DNA from: an uncultured Clostridia bacterium
Lineage (GTDB): Bacteria; Bacillota; Clostridia; Oscillospirales; Acutalibacteraceae
NCBI GenBank assembly: GCA_946646305.1
Contig: CAMPCO010000004.1
Span: forward strand, 1 to 34,013
Reading direction: 5' to 3'
Length of the DNA: 34,013 nt
Below the pieces are notes generated by a model, which searched no databases, had not been told where the DNA came from, and saw nothing but the letters and a program-made list of their open reading frames with translations. How positions within the stretch are numbered: the stretch's first letter is position 1; each line of letters opens with the position of its first letter. Shown in pieces: positions 26,558 to 34,013 of this stretch. The position numbers and the translations under genes are program-made.

Positions 26558-28892
26558 AAAAATAGAGATAAAAGGTTTTGGTAAATTAAAAGATTTCACC
26601 TTGGAGCCAAAAGATAATCTTAACATTATTTACGGCGAAAACGAAAACGGCAAAACCACCGTTATGACCTTTATAAAATGTATGTTTTACGGAACAGGTA
26701 CATCTAAAAGAGGAATCAGCGGAAATATACGCAGTAAGTTCAAGCCCTGGGACGGCACAACCATGGGCGGCAGAATATATTTTGAAAACCGCGGCACAAA
26801 TTATCTGCTTGAAAGAGAATTTAAAGGGTCGGACGCCACCGATATTGTAACCCTTACAGATAAAGACAGCGGAAAGGTTTTGCCCGCAGGCAGTAAAGTC
26901 GGAGAAACACTGTTTTCGCTTACGGAAAACGCTTTTGTAAGAAGTATTTTTATTGATAACGATGTTTCTTATGCGGCGGATAGCGTTGCAAATGCAGATT
27001 TTAACAATCGCCTTTCAAATAACTCTCTGCCGACAGATGGTGATATTTCAAGCGAGGTTGTAGAAAAAAGAATTTTAAGCACAAAGCATAAAATTCTATC
27101 CTTATCAGGCAGGGCGGGAAGCCTTGTGACTGATAAAGAGCAACTAAACGAATTAAAAGAAAAAATTGAAACCGCCCGCGAAACCCAAAGACAAATGAGC
27201 GAAATATCGGAAAATCTTGAAAAAACAAAGCGCCTTGCCGAAAAAAGCGCAGAAGAAATAAGGGCGGAAAAAGATTTTCTTAAAAACGAGGACAATATAA
27301 AGAATGCGCAAAAACTGAAAGATTATATAAAAGCAAAGGAAGAGATTATAAAAATTGACTCTTCCCTTACAGCAAGAGATGGCACATCGCTTCCCGTAAC
27401 CTTCCCAAAGATAGTAAGCGGCGGGCTGGCTTCTTATGAAAAATACAAAGCCCGCGTTGCCGATTTGGAAAAAGAAACCGAGCAGATAAATAACAATATA
27501 AATTCAAACGGACAGGATGTATCGGAAGAAAAGAGCAAATCTTTGAATGAAATAATCGCCAAAACAAAAGAGCTTGAAGCCGAAAAGACAAATCTTCAAA
27601 GCGAACTTGATTTGGCAGAAAAAGAGCTTAACGGCAAAATTCAAAACGATACGCTTAAAAAAGCAAAACCCAATACTGCTCTGATTATAATAGGTCTTGC
27701 TTTAATTGTTTTATCGCTTTTTTGCAAGTTGTTTTTATCTGTTCCCTATCTTTATATTGTTATGGCGGCTATTGGCATTTTGTCGTTCGTTTTAGGTTTT
27801 GTTATTAAAAGCGGAAAACAAAATAATCAAAACGCGGCGGCAGAAATAAACTCAAAAATAACTGTCACAACGCAAAAGTTATCTTCATTAGACTATAAAA
27901 TAAACGCATTGGCGCTTGAAAAGGTTAAACTTGAAAGCGAGATACAAACCTTTAATGCAATCAAAGAACAGCGCACAGGCGATTTAAAACAAAAGCAAGA
28001 GCTTTTGGAAGAAACACGCGAAAAAATGAAAAGTGCCGAGCTTGAAGTGCTCGAATACTTTTCAAAATGGAAGGATGTTTCCTCGGTTTCAGAAATCGAA
28101 AAAGAAAACGAGGCCTTGATCTCTTTATACGAAAAGCGAAAAGAACTCAGCACCGCTTTAAATCTTTATGTGAAAGATCTCGGTGATTTAAGTTTAGAAG
28201 AAGCAAAGCGCTCTTTAGAAGAAATCGGCGGCGCGGATAACTCCCTATCTCAAGCAGATTTTGAAGAGAGAAAAGCAAAACTTGAAAACCTGCAAAAACA
28301 GTATTCCGAGCAAATGGCGGAAATCACCCGCCTTGAAACAATGCTTGCCACCGCATTTTCGGATTTTGTAAACCCCGAAACATTAGAGCGAGAACTAAAT
28401 ACTCTTTGTGAAACCATAAATTCAAAAGAAGAATTTGTTGCGGCGGCTAATTTGGCGATTGATGTTTTAAAGGACAGCAGTGAAAGTATGCGCAAAAACT
28501 ACGGCAGTGTTCTTGAAAACAAAGCAAAAGAAATATTTGCTTATCTCACAAACGGAAAATACAGCAACTTAAATCTTGATAACAATTTTGAAATGAGCGC
28601 GCAGGATAAGGACAACATAGTATCAAAAGAAGTTGCATTTTTAAGCCGCGGCACAACCGACCAGGCGTATTTAAGTTTAAGGCTTGCGCTTTCTACCCTG
28701 CTTTCGGGCGATGAACCGCTGCCCATAATGCTTGATGATTCGCTTAGTCAATATGATGACACAAGGCAAAAAACCGCAATAGAGTTTTTAAATGATTATT
28801 CAAAAGATAATCAAATACTGCTTTTCACCTGCCACGGAATTATTCGTGACAAAGCGAAAGAGCTTGGCGCAAACATTATTAGTGCATTTTAA
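26547..28892 (+). CDS. SbcC/YhaN-like AAA ATPase with a central transmembrane hairpin
   Basis: IYGENENGKTTVMTFI (Walker A), long coiled coils, central ALIIIGLALIVLSLFCKLFLSVPYLYIVMAAIGILSFVLGFVI, FLSRGTTDQAYLSLRLAL signature, LPIMLDDSLSQYDD Walker B. Confidence 0.88.
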   Translation: MKLKKIEIKGFGKLKDFTLEPKDNLNIIYGENENGKTTVMTFIKCMFYGTGTSKRGISGNIRSKFKPWDGTTMGGRIYFENRGTNYLLEREFKGSDATDIVTLTDKDSGKVLPAGSKVGETLFSLTENAFVRSIFIDNDVSYAADSVANADFNNRLSNNSLPTDGDISSEVVEKRILSTKHKILSLSGRAGSLVTDKEQLNELKEKIETARETQRQMSEISENLEKTKRLAEKSAEEIRAEKDFLKNEDNIKNAQKLKDYIKAKEEIIKIDSSLTARDGTSLPVTFPKIVSGGLASYEKYKARVADLEKETEQINNNINSNGQDVSEEKSKSLNEIIAKTKELEAEKTNLQSELDLAEKELNGKIQNDTLKKAKPNTALIIIGLALIVLSLFCKLFLSVPYLYIVMAAIGILSFVLGFVIKSGKQNNQNAAAEINSKITVTTQKLSSLDYKINALALEKVKLESEIQTFNAIKEQRTGDLKQKQELLEETREKMKSAELEVLEYFSKWKDVSSVSEIEKENEALISLYEKRKELSTALNLYVKDLGDLSLEEAKRSLEEIGGADNSLSQADFEERKAKLENLQKQYSEQMAEITRLETMLATAFSDFVNPETLERELNTLCETINSKEEFVAAANLAIDVLKDSSESMRKNYGSVLENKAKEIFAYLTNGKYSNLNLDNNFEMSAQDKDNIVSKEVAFLSRGTTDQAYLSLRLALSTLLSGDEPLPIMLDDSLSQYDDTRQKTAIEFLNDYSKDNQILLFTCHGIIRDKAKELGANIISAF

Positions 28893-28922
28893 AAAAATAC
28901 CCCACTGTTTTCACAGTGGGGT
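28891..28922 (-). terminator. Terminator of the rpsB-tsf operon
   Basis: TACCCCACTG (28898-28907) / CAGTGGGGTA (28913-28922); T7 on the minus strand (A7 at 28891-28897). May also serve the plus-strand yhaN-like gene. Confidence 0.85.
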
Positions 28923-28946
28923 AAATTCTTTTTTTGTTTTAGTTAA

Positions 28947-29858
28947 TTATTTAACCATACCGGCAACTTCTGCGGCAAAGTCATCAACGCGCTTTTCAAG
29001 GCCTTCGCCCTTTTCAAAACGAACAAACTCTTTAATCTTAATCTGTTTGCCCATTTCCTTAGCGGTCTTTTCAACATACTTGCCGACAGTGAGGTCACCA
29101 TCGATAACAAACTGCTGGTCAACAAGGCAGTTTTCTTTGAAATACTTGCCCATCTTACCATTAACGATGTTAGCGAGAACCTGCTCAGGCTTGTTAGCCA
29201 TCTTGGGATCTTCTTTCATCTGAGCGATAAGAATTTCTTTTTCTTTTGCAAGAACTTCTGCCGGAACAGAAGCTTCATCGAGATAACCGGGGTTCATAGC
29301 GGCAATCTGCATTGCAACATTTTTACCCATGGTAATAAACTGCTCATCGTTTGCATCAACATCGCCGTCAAAGTTAACCATAACACCGATTTTACCACCG
29401 GCATGAATATAGGTTACAACCTTGCCTTCAAAACGGGCAAAGCGGCGAACCTTGATATTTTCACGAATTTTAAGGAAAACTTCCTGAACCATTTCTTCAA
29501 CGGTCTGACCCTCAAATGAGCACTTGAGAAGCGCATCAACATCGGCAGGGTTTTCTTTTGCAACAACCTTTGCAATTTTATCGGCAAGCTCTTTGAATTC
29601 GGCAGTGCCTGCAACAAAGTCGGTTTCAGAGTTAACCTCAACAACTGCGCCAACGCCGTTTTCGATAACGGTAGCAACAGTGCCTTCTGCGGCAATTCTG
29701 CTTGCCTTTTTAGCCTGGGAAGCGAGTCCCTTTTCTCTTAAAAAGTCAACAGCGGCATCCATATCGCCGTTTGTTTCGGTAAGGGCTTTTTTACAATCCA
29801 TCATACCGCAACCGGTTTTTTCACGGAGCGCCTGAACATCTTTAGCGGTAAAAGCCAT
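28947..29858 (-). CDS. tsf: Elongation factor Ts
   Basis: MAFTAKDVQALREKTGCGMMDCKKALTETNGDMDAAVDFLREKG. Confidence 0.97.
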   Translation of the reverse strand: MAFTAKDVQALREKTGCGMMDCKKALTETNGDMDAAVDFLREKGLASQAKKASRIAAEGTVATVIENGVGAVVEVNSETDFVAGTAEFKELADKIAKVVAKENPADVDALLKCSFEGQTVEEMVQEVFLKIRENIKVRRFARFEGKVVTYIHAGGKIGVMVNFDGDVDANDEQFITMGKNVAMQIAAMNPGYLDEASVPAEVLAKEKEILIAQMKEDPKMANKPEQVLANIVNGKMGKYFKENCLVDQQFVIDGDLTVGKYVEKTAKEMGKQIKIKEFVRFEKGEGLEKRVDDFAAEVAGMVK

Positions 29859-29878
29859 TATTATTTCCTCCTATAGGA

Positions 29879-30655
29879 TTATTCTTCGGTTTTTTCTTCT
29901 TCTGCAGTTTCTTCTACTGTTTCTTCTGCAGCTTCTTCTGCTGTTTCTTCTTTTGCAGCAGAACCGTATTCAACGCCGTCTCTGCCTTCGATAACTGCGG
30001 CTGCGATTGTTTCGGCAATAAGTTTTACTGCGCGGATAGCATCATCGTTACCGGGGATAACTGCATCAATCTCATCAGGATCGCAGTTGGTATCAACGAT
30101 AGCAATAATCGGAATACCGAGTTTCTTAGCTTCCTGAACGGCAATTCTTTCTTTTCTGGGGTCTACTATGAACAAAGCGCCGGGGAGCTTGGTCATATTC
30201 TGAATACCGCCGATGAATTTTTCAAGCTTTTCAATTTCAAGCTCGAATTTAACAACTTCCTTCTTGGGGAGAAGGTCAAATGTGCCGTCATCGCGCATTG
30301 TGCGAAGCTGTTCAAGACGGTTAATTCTTGTGCGAATTGTGGTGAAGTTGGTAAGCATACCGCCAAGCCAACGGGCATTGACATAAGGCATACCGCAATG
30401 CTCAGCTTCTTCTTTGATAGAATCCTGAGCCTGTTTCTTTGTACCTACGAAAAGAATATCGCCGCCGTTTTTAGCTATTTCGCAAGCAAAAAGATATGCT
30501 TCGTTAAGCTTTTTAACGGTCTTCTGAAGGTCGATAATGTAGATACCGTTTCTTTCTGTGAAAATGTACTCAGCCATTTTCGGGTTCCAACGTCTTGTCT
30601 GATGTCCGAAATGAACACCGGCTTCAAGAAGTTGTTTCATTGATACAACTGCCAT
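29879..30655 (-). CDS. rpsB: Ribosomal protein uS2 with acidic C-terminal extension
   Basis: [46 protein letters not shown]; true start ATG 30655 behind AGGAGG. The track start at 30814 runs into the leader. Confidence 0.96.
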   Translation of the reverse strand: MAVVSMKQLLEAGVHFGHQTRRWNPKMAEYIFTERNGIYIIDLQKTVKKLNEAYLFACEIAKNGGDILFVGTKKQAQDSIKEEAEHCGMPYVNARWLGGMLTNFTTIRTRINRLEQLRTMRDDGTFDLLPKKEVVKFELEIEKLEKFIGGIQNMTKLPGALFIVDPRKERIAVQEAKKLGIPIIAIVDTNCDPDEIDAVIPGNDDAIRAVKLIAETIAAAVIEGRDGVEYGSAAKEETAEEAAEETVEETAEEEKTEE

Positions 30656-30669
30656 AATTTTTTCCTCCT

Positions 30670-30748
30670 GAGGTTTTACCTCCATCCCGCCTCTGATAAC
30701 GGAAATCACCTTGTATCGCGGTGACACCCAACCGAACACGGCGGAATG
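30670..30748 (-). promoter_or_regulatory. Structured 5' leader of rpsB
   Basis: Minus-strand RNA: CAUUCCGCC (30748-30740) pairs with GGCGGGAUG (30691-30683) in 9 bp with one G-U, enclosing UCACC/GGUGA; abutting hairpin GAGGU-AAA-ACCUC (30682-30670), then the SD. Confidence 0.6.
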
Positions 30749-30785
30749 TGTGTATTTATTAACTGCCTTTAAAGACAGCTTGAAT

Positions 30786-30814
30786 ATTATATCATAGTCG
30801 CCTTTTATTTGCAA
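30786..30814 (-). promoter_or_regulatory. Promoter for rpsB-tsf
   Basis: Minus-strand TTGCAA (30814-30809), 17-bp spacer, TATAAT (30791-30786). Confidence 0.65.
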
Positions 30815-30826
30815 GTGTTTTTTATA

Positions 30827-31534
30827 TTATATATTATTATCCTTTTGTTCCTTAGATGCTTTGGCTTCCCTTTTTGTAATTATTCGGTAATAAATCAGCC
30901 CCACAAGGCTTATAACTACAGTAGAAATAAGGAAAATTATCGCGAGTTTGTATTTTTTAAAGCCTAAAGCATCGCCCGCCGCGGTGGATGTTATAATCGA
31001 TGGAATTCTCGCAACCGATACAACAAATATCCAGTAGGAAAATTTGATGTTCGTAAGCCCCGCAAAATAAGAAAGCAGGTCTTTTGGTGTCCCCGGCAGA
31101 AGCATTACGATAAATGTTATAAGATTAAGCCGCTTTGTGTCCTTTAAGAATTTGAGCGACCTTATTTTCTCGACCGAAAAGAAAACCTCAACCACCCTGA
31201 CGCCCAGGGTTCTTACAAGCCCGAAAACAATCATACTGCCGATAATTATGCCGATCATTGTAAGCAATGTTCCCTCAATGGTTCCAAAGGCATAGCCGGC
31301 GCCGATTTCAAAAGGCTCGCCCGGAACTATAGCGATAACCACCTGAAAAACAATCATACCGATAAACGCGATTTTGCCGAGAATTCCATGCGAATCGACC
31401 CACAAGCGGAACTGTTCCGGCTCGGAAACAAAATTTATAAGCGGCTTGCCTATAAAAATGCAAATAATCGCCACAAAAGCGGCGGTAAGTATAAGCATTA
31501 AAACCGTTATGATTTTCTTTGTTTTCTCGTTCAT
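30827..31534 (-). CDS. TVP38/TMEM64 (VTT domain) membrane protein
   Basis: IVPGEPFEIGAGYAFGTIEGTLLTMIGIIIGSMIVFGLVRTLG, LPGTPKDLLSYFAGLTNIKFSYWIFVVSVARIPSII. Confidence 0.9.
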   Translation of the reverse strand: MNEKTKKIITVLMLILTAAFVAIICIFIGKPLINFVSEPEQFRLWVDSHGILGKIAFIGMIVFQVVIAIVPGEPFEIGAGYAFGTIEGTLLTMIGIIIGSMIVFGLVRTLGVRVVEVFFSVEKIRSLKFLKDTKRLNLITFIVMLLPGTPKDLLSYFAGLTNIKFSYWIFVVSVARIPSIITSTAAGDALGFKKYKLAIIFLISTVVISLVGLIYYRIITKREAKASKEQKDNNI

Positions 31535-31611
31535 ATATAAAATTCTCTTTTCGGTGATTGGTATTTATCTATTATGTTACCCTAAACCATATATAAAATC
31601 AAGTTTATATC

Positions 31612-31640
31612 TTGAAATATTTGTTTTGTTGTGATAATAT
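31612..31640 (+). promoter_or_regulatory. Promoter for the ceramidase-like gene
   Basis: TTGAAA (31612-31617), 17-bp spacer, TAATAT (31635-31640). Confidence 0.5.
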
Positions 31641-31663
31641 AACCCTTGAAAGGAGTCTTTTTT

Positions 31664-33028
31664 ATGAAAAACGAATATGATTATCTTGTAGGATACAGCC
31701 GTGTTGATATAACACCCACCGAATCGGTTCCGCTTGGTGGCTACGGCAGTACGCTCAAAAGGATGTCCAGGGTTATAAGGGACCGCATTTATGCGAGTTG
31801 TATCGCAATTACCGACAGAAGCGATAACACTATTATCCTTATAAGTATGGACCTTGTAAACACAAATGTTAAAATAGTTGAAGCGGCGAGAGAAAACATT
31901 GAGAAAATGTTTGGTGTAAGCCAAAATAACATTATGATCGCTTCAACCCATACCCATGCTTCAGTCGATACCTTTGCCGATTACCCGGCGGTGGAAAAAT
32001 ACAATGAAGATATGGGCTCAAAGTTGCTTCCCGCGGCGGCGGCTATTGCCCTTGCAGACCGCAGAAAAGCAAAACTTTATATGGGTGATACCTTTACCGA
32101 TCACCTGAACTTTATAAGGCATTACAAAGCCATCCCCACCGATGGCAGAGAGCCGTTTTATTTCGGTGATAACCATATTGACGGCAAGCTTGATGATGAC
32201 CTTGTGGCTCACCATAGCGAGCACGCAAGCAAAATATATGAAAAACTGCATCTTTTAAAGTTTGAGCGCGAGCTTGGCAAAGACCTTTTGCTTTGTAACT
32301 GGCGCGCCCATGCAACCCTTTGCAGCGGTCTTAAGGTTTATGATTTATCGGCTGATTTTATCGGTGATACAAGAAAAATAGTTGAAGATAAAACCGATTG
32401 TTATTTCACATTTTTCCAGGGTGCGGCGGGCAATGTTAACCCGAAATCGAGAATAAAAAGCGAAGAAAGAGCGCTTGACAGTGTCTCCTATTCAATGCTT
32501 TTATCGGATTATATTCTTGATGCCGCAAAGAATATGGAATATGTAAAGCCGGCAGAAATTAAAGTTCTTCGCCGTATGCACGAAGCGGATATAAACCACA
32601 CAAAAGACCATTTAAGAGATAAGGCGAAAGCCGTTTCCGATTTTTATAAACAATCGGGCGACCGCAAAACCGCCAACCAGATGGCAAAGGAAATCGGTCT
32701 TTTCAGCGTATATGAAGCAAACGCGGTTGTAGGCCACGCGGCGGCTCCGCTTACATCTTTAATAGAAATGAATGTTATAACCCTCGGCGACCTTGCAATG
32801 ATAACCGCGCCAAACGAGCTTTTTGATTGTCTTTCTGAATATGTTGAAAGCAAAGCGCCTTTTAAAAAGGTTTTAACTCTCGGCTACTGCAACGGCAAAA
32901 AGGGGTATATCCCCTCTCGCGCGGCTTATGAGTACGGTTGCTATGAGGCGGATATCGGTCTTTATGCGCCGGGCACTCTTGAGGGCGTTGCCGATGCATT
33001 TCTTGAAATGTTAAACGAAATTAAATAA
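31664..33028 (+). CDS. Neutral/alkaline ceramidase-like (N-terminal domain) protein, apparently cytosolic
   Basis: VGYSRVDITPTESVPLGGYG, NIMIASTHTHASVD, FTFFQGAAGNVNPKSR; no signal peptide. Start trimmed to ATG 31664 behind AAAGGAG. Confidence 0.75.
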   Translation: MKNEYDYLVGYSRVDITPTESVPLGGYGSTLKRMSRVIRDRIYASCIAITDRSDNTIILISMDLVNTNVKIVEAARENIEKMFGVSQNNIMIASTHTHASVDTFADYPAVEKYNEDMGSKLLPAAAAIALADRRKAKLYMGDTFTDHLNFIRHYKAIPTDGREPFYFGDNHIDGKLDDDLVAHHSEHASKIYEKLHLLKFERELGKDLLLCNWRAHATLCSGLKVYDLSADFIGDTRKIVEDKTDCYFTFFQGAAGNVNPKSRIKSEERALDSVSYSMLLSDYILDAAKNMEYVKPAEIKVLRRMHEADINHTKDHLRDKAKAVSDFYKQSGDRKTANQMAKEIGLFSVYEANAVVGHAAAPLTSLIEMNVITLGDLAMITAPNELFDCLSEYVESKAPFKKVLTLGYCNGKKGYIPSRAAYEYGCYEADIGLYAPGTLEGVADAFLEMLNEIK

Positions 33029-33057
33029 TTATCTTATAAAAATTTGGGAGGGATAGT

Positions 33058-34013
33058 ATGAAGCACGAAATCTTGCTTACTGCCCCTCCCATTATTCGTG
33101 ATTTTTTGACATACAGCGAAACCATCAAAGGCAAATCTTCGCTTACTGTTGAGGAATATTACCACGATTTGCAAACCTTTTTCAGGTATTTGCTTTTAGT
33201 TCGCGGCAAGGTTCCGCCCGATACAGAGTTTGAAAAGGTTGATATTTCTAGTGTCGATGCCGAGCTTGTGTCTACTGTTACGGTATCTGACCTTTATGCT
33301 TTTATAGTTTTTTGCAAGGATGAGCGGTCTAATTCCGCCGCCACAAGGGCGAGGAAAACTTCTACTCTTCGCGTTTTCTTTAAATACCTTCATTCGCATA
33401 TCCATTTAATTGATGACAACCCCGCGCTTATGCTTGAAGCCCCAAAGCTTAAACAAGCACTGCCGAAGCATTTAACCCTGGAAGACTCCATCGACCTGCT
33501 AAACGCCGTTGACGGCCCTAACAAGGAGCGCGATTATGCAATAATCACCCTGTTTTTAAACTGCGGAATGCGTTTGTCCGAGCTTTGCGGGCTGAACCTT
33601 GGCGATATCAGGGATGACGGCACAATAAGACTGCTCGGTAAAGGCAACAAAGAGCGCATTGTTTATATGAACAGCGCCTGTGTTGACGCGGTTAAGGCTT
33701 ATCTTATGGTGCGCCCGAATGAGGGTGTAAAATACACCGATAAAAACGCTCTGTTTATAAGCCGAAACAAACGGCGAATAAGCAATAAAACGGTTCAGCA
33801 TATTGTTAAAACCTATCTTGAAAAAGCGGGACTTGGCGACCGCGGACTATCCACCCACAAGCTTCGCCATACCGCCGCAACGCTTATGTATCAGCACGGG
33901 AATGTTGATATAAGGGTGCTAAAAGATATATTGGGTCATGCAAACCTCGGCACAACGCAGATATATACCCATATTTCCGATAAGCAGGTTAAAAAAGCCA
34001 TCGACTCTAACCC
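33058..34013 (+). CDS. XerC/XerD-type tyrosine recombinase, truncated at the window edge
   Basis: Not in the track (no stop in window). MKHEILLTAPPIIRDFLTYSETIKGKSSLTVEEYYHDLQTFF...LFLNCGMRLSELCGL...LLGKGNKERIV...STHKLRHTAATLMYQHGNVDIRVLKDILGHANLGTTQIYTHIS; R, K, HxLR, H and Y catalytic residues present. Confidence 0.93.
   Translation, partial: MKHEILLTAPPIIRDFLTYSETIKGKSSLTVEEYYHDLQTFFRYLLLVRGKVPPDTEFEKVDISSVDAELVSTVTVSDLYAFIVFCKDERSNSAATRARKTSTLRVFFKYLHSHIHLIDDNPALMLEAPKLKQALPKHLTLEDSIDLLNAVDGPNKERDYAIITLFLNCGMRLSELCGLNLGDIRDDGTIRLLGKGNKERIVYMNSACVDAVKAYLMVRPNEGVKYTDKNALFISRNKRRISNKTVQHIVKTYLEKAGLGDRGLSTHKLRHTAATLMYQHGNVDIRVLKDILGHANLGTTQIYTHISDKQVKKAIDSN

Noticed and set aside
30656-30814. 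N-terminal extension of rpsB given by the track ([12 protein letters not shown]...)
   Set aside because: It covers the promoter and structured leader; the canonical S2 start [19 protein letters not shown] at 30655 has a strong SD.
33058-34013. Integron, phage or transposon integrase locus
   Set aside because: The recombinase resembles housekeeping XerC/XerD; no att-like repeats, cassettes or phage genes are visible, though the gene is cut by the window edge.

Overview
The window is a gene-dense, mostly housekeeping stretch of a low-GC, spore-forming Firmicutes chromosome, probably Clostridia (inferred from gene content). From left to right it contains: (1) a very large surface-protein gene on the minus strand, cut by the left edge and absent from the supplied ORF track; (2) glycerate kinase and a YczE-like membrane protein; (3) tRNA-Thr(GGT); (4) plsY, der, a PDZ/radical-SAM/DUF512 gene, rpmF and a DUF177 (YceD) gene; (5) two unlisted small ORFs, of which the 27-aa one looks like SpoVM; (6) a DivIVA-like coiled-coil gene; (7) a Crp/Fnr regulator with an orphan NitT/TauT-type ABC importer; (8) a lipoprotein, nnr, fba and an E2-like acyltransferase; (9) tsaE, tsaB, rpiB and upp; (10) apeB, coaE, tsaC/sua5, prfA and a DUF951 gene; (11) a YhaO/YhaN-like (SbcCD-type) pair; (12) tsf and rpsB with a structured leader; (13) a TVP38-like gene, a ceramidase-like gene and a tyrosine recombinase cut by the right edge. 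No CRISPR array, IS element or prophage was seen. The best leads are the spoVM-like small operon, the repeat architecture of the truncated surface protein, the rpsB leader RNA, the Crp/Fnr-ABC locus with a Crp-geometry palindrome, and the E2-like protein with an altered catalytic motif. All family calls come from reading translated motifs; no database search was run.
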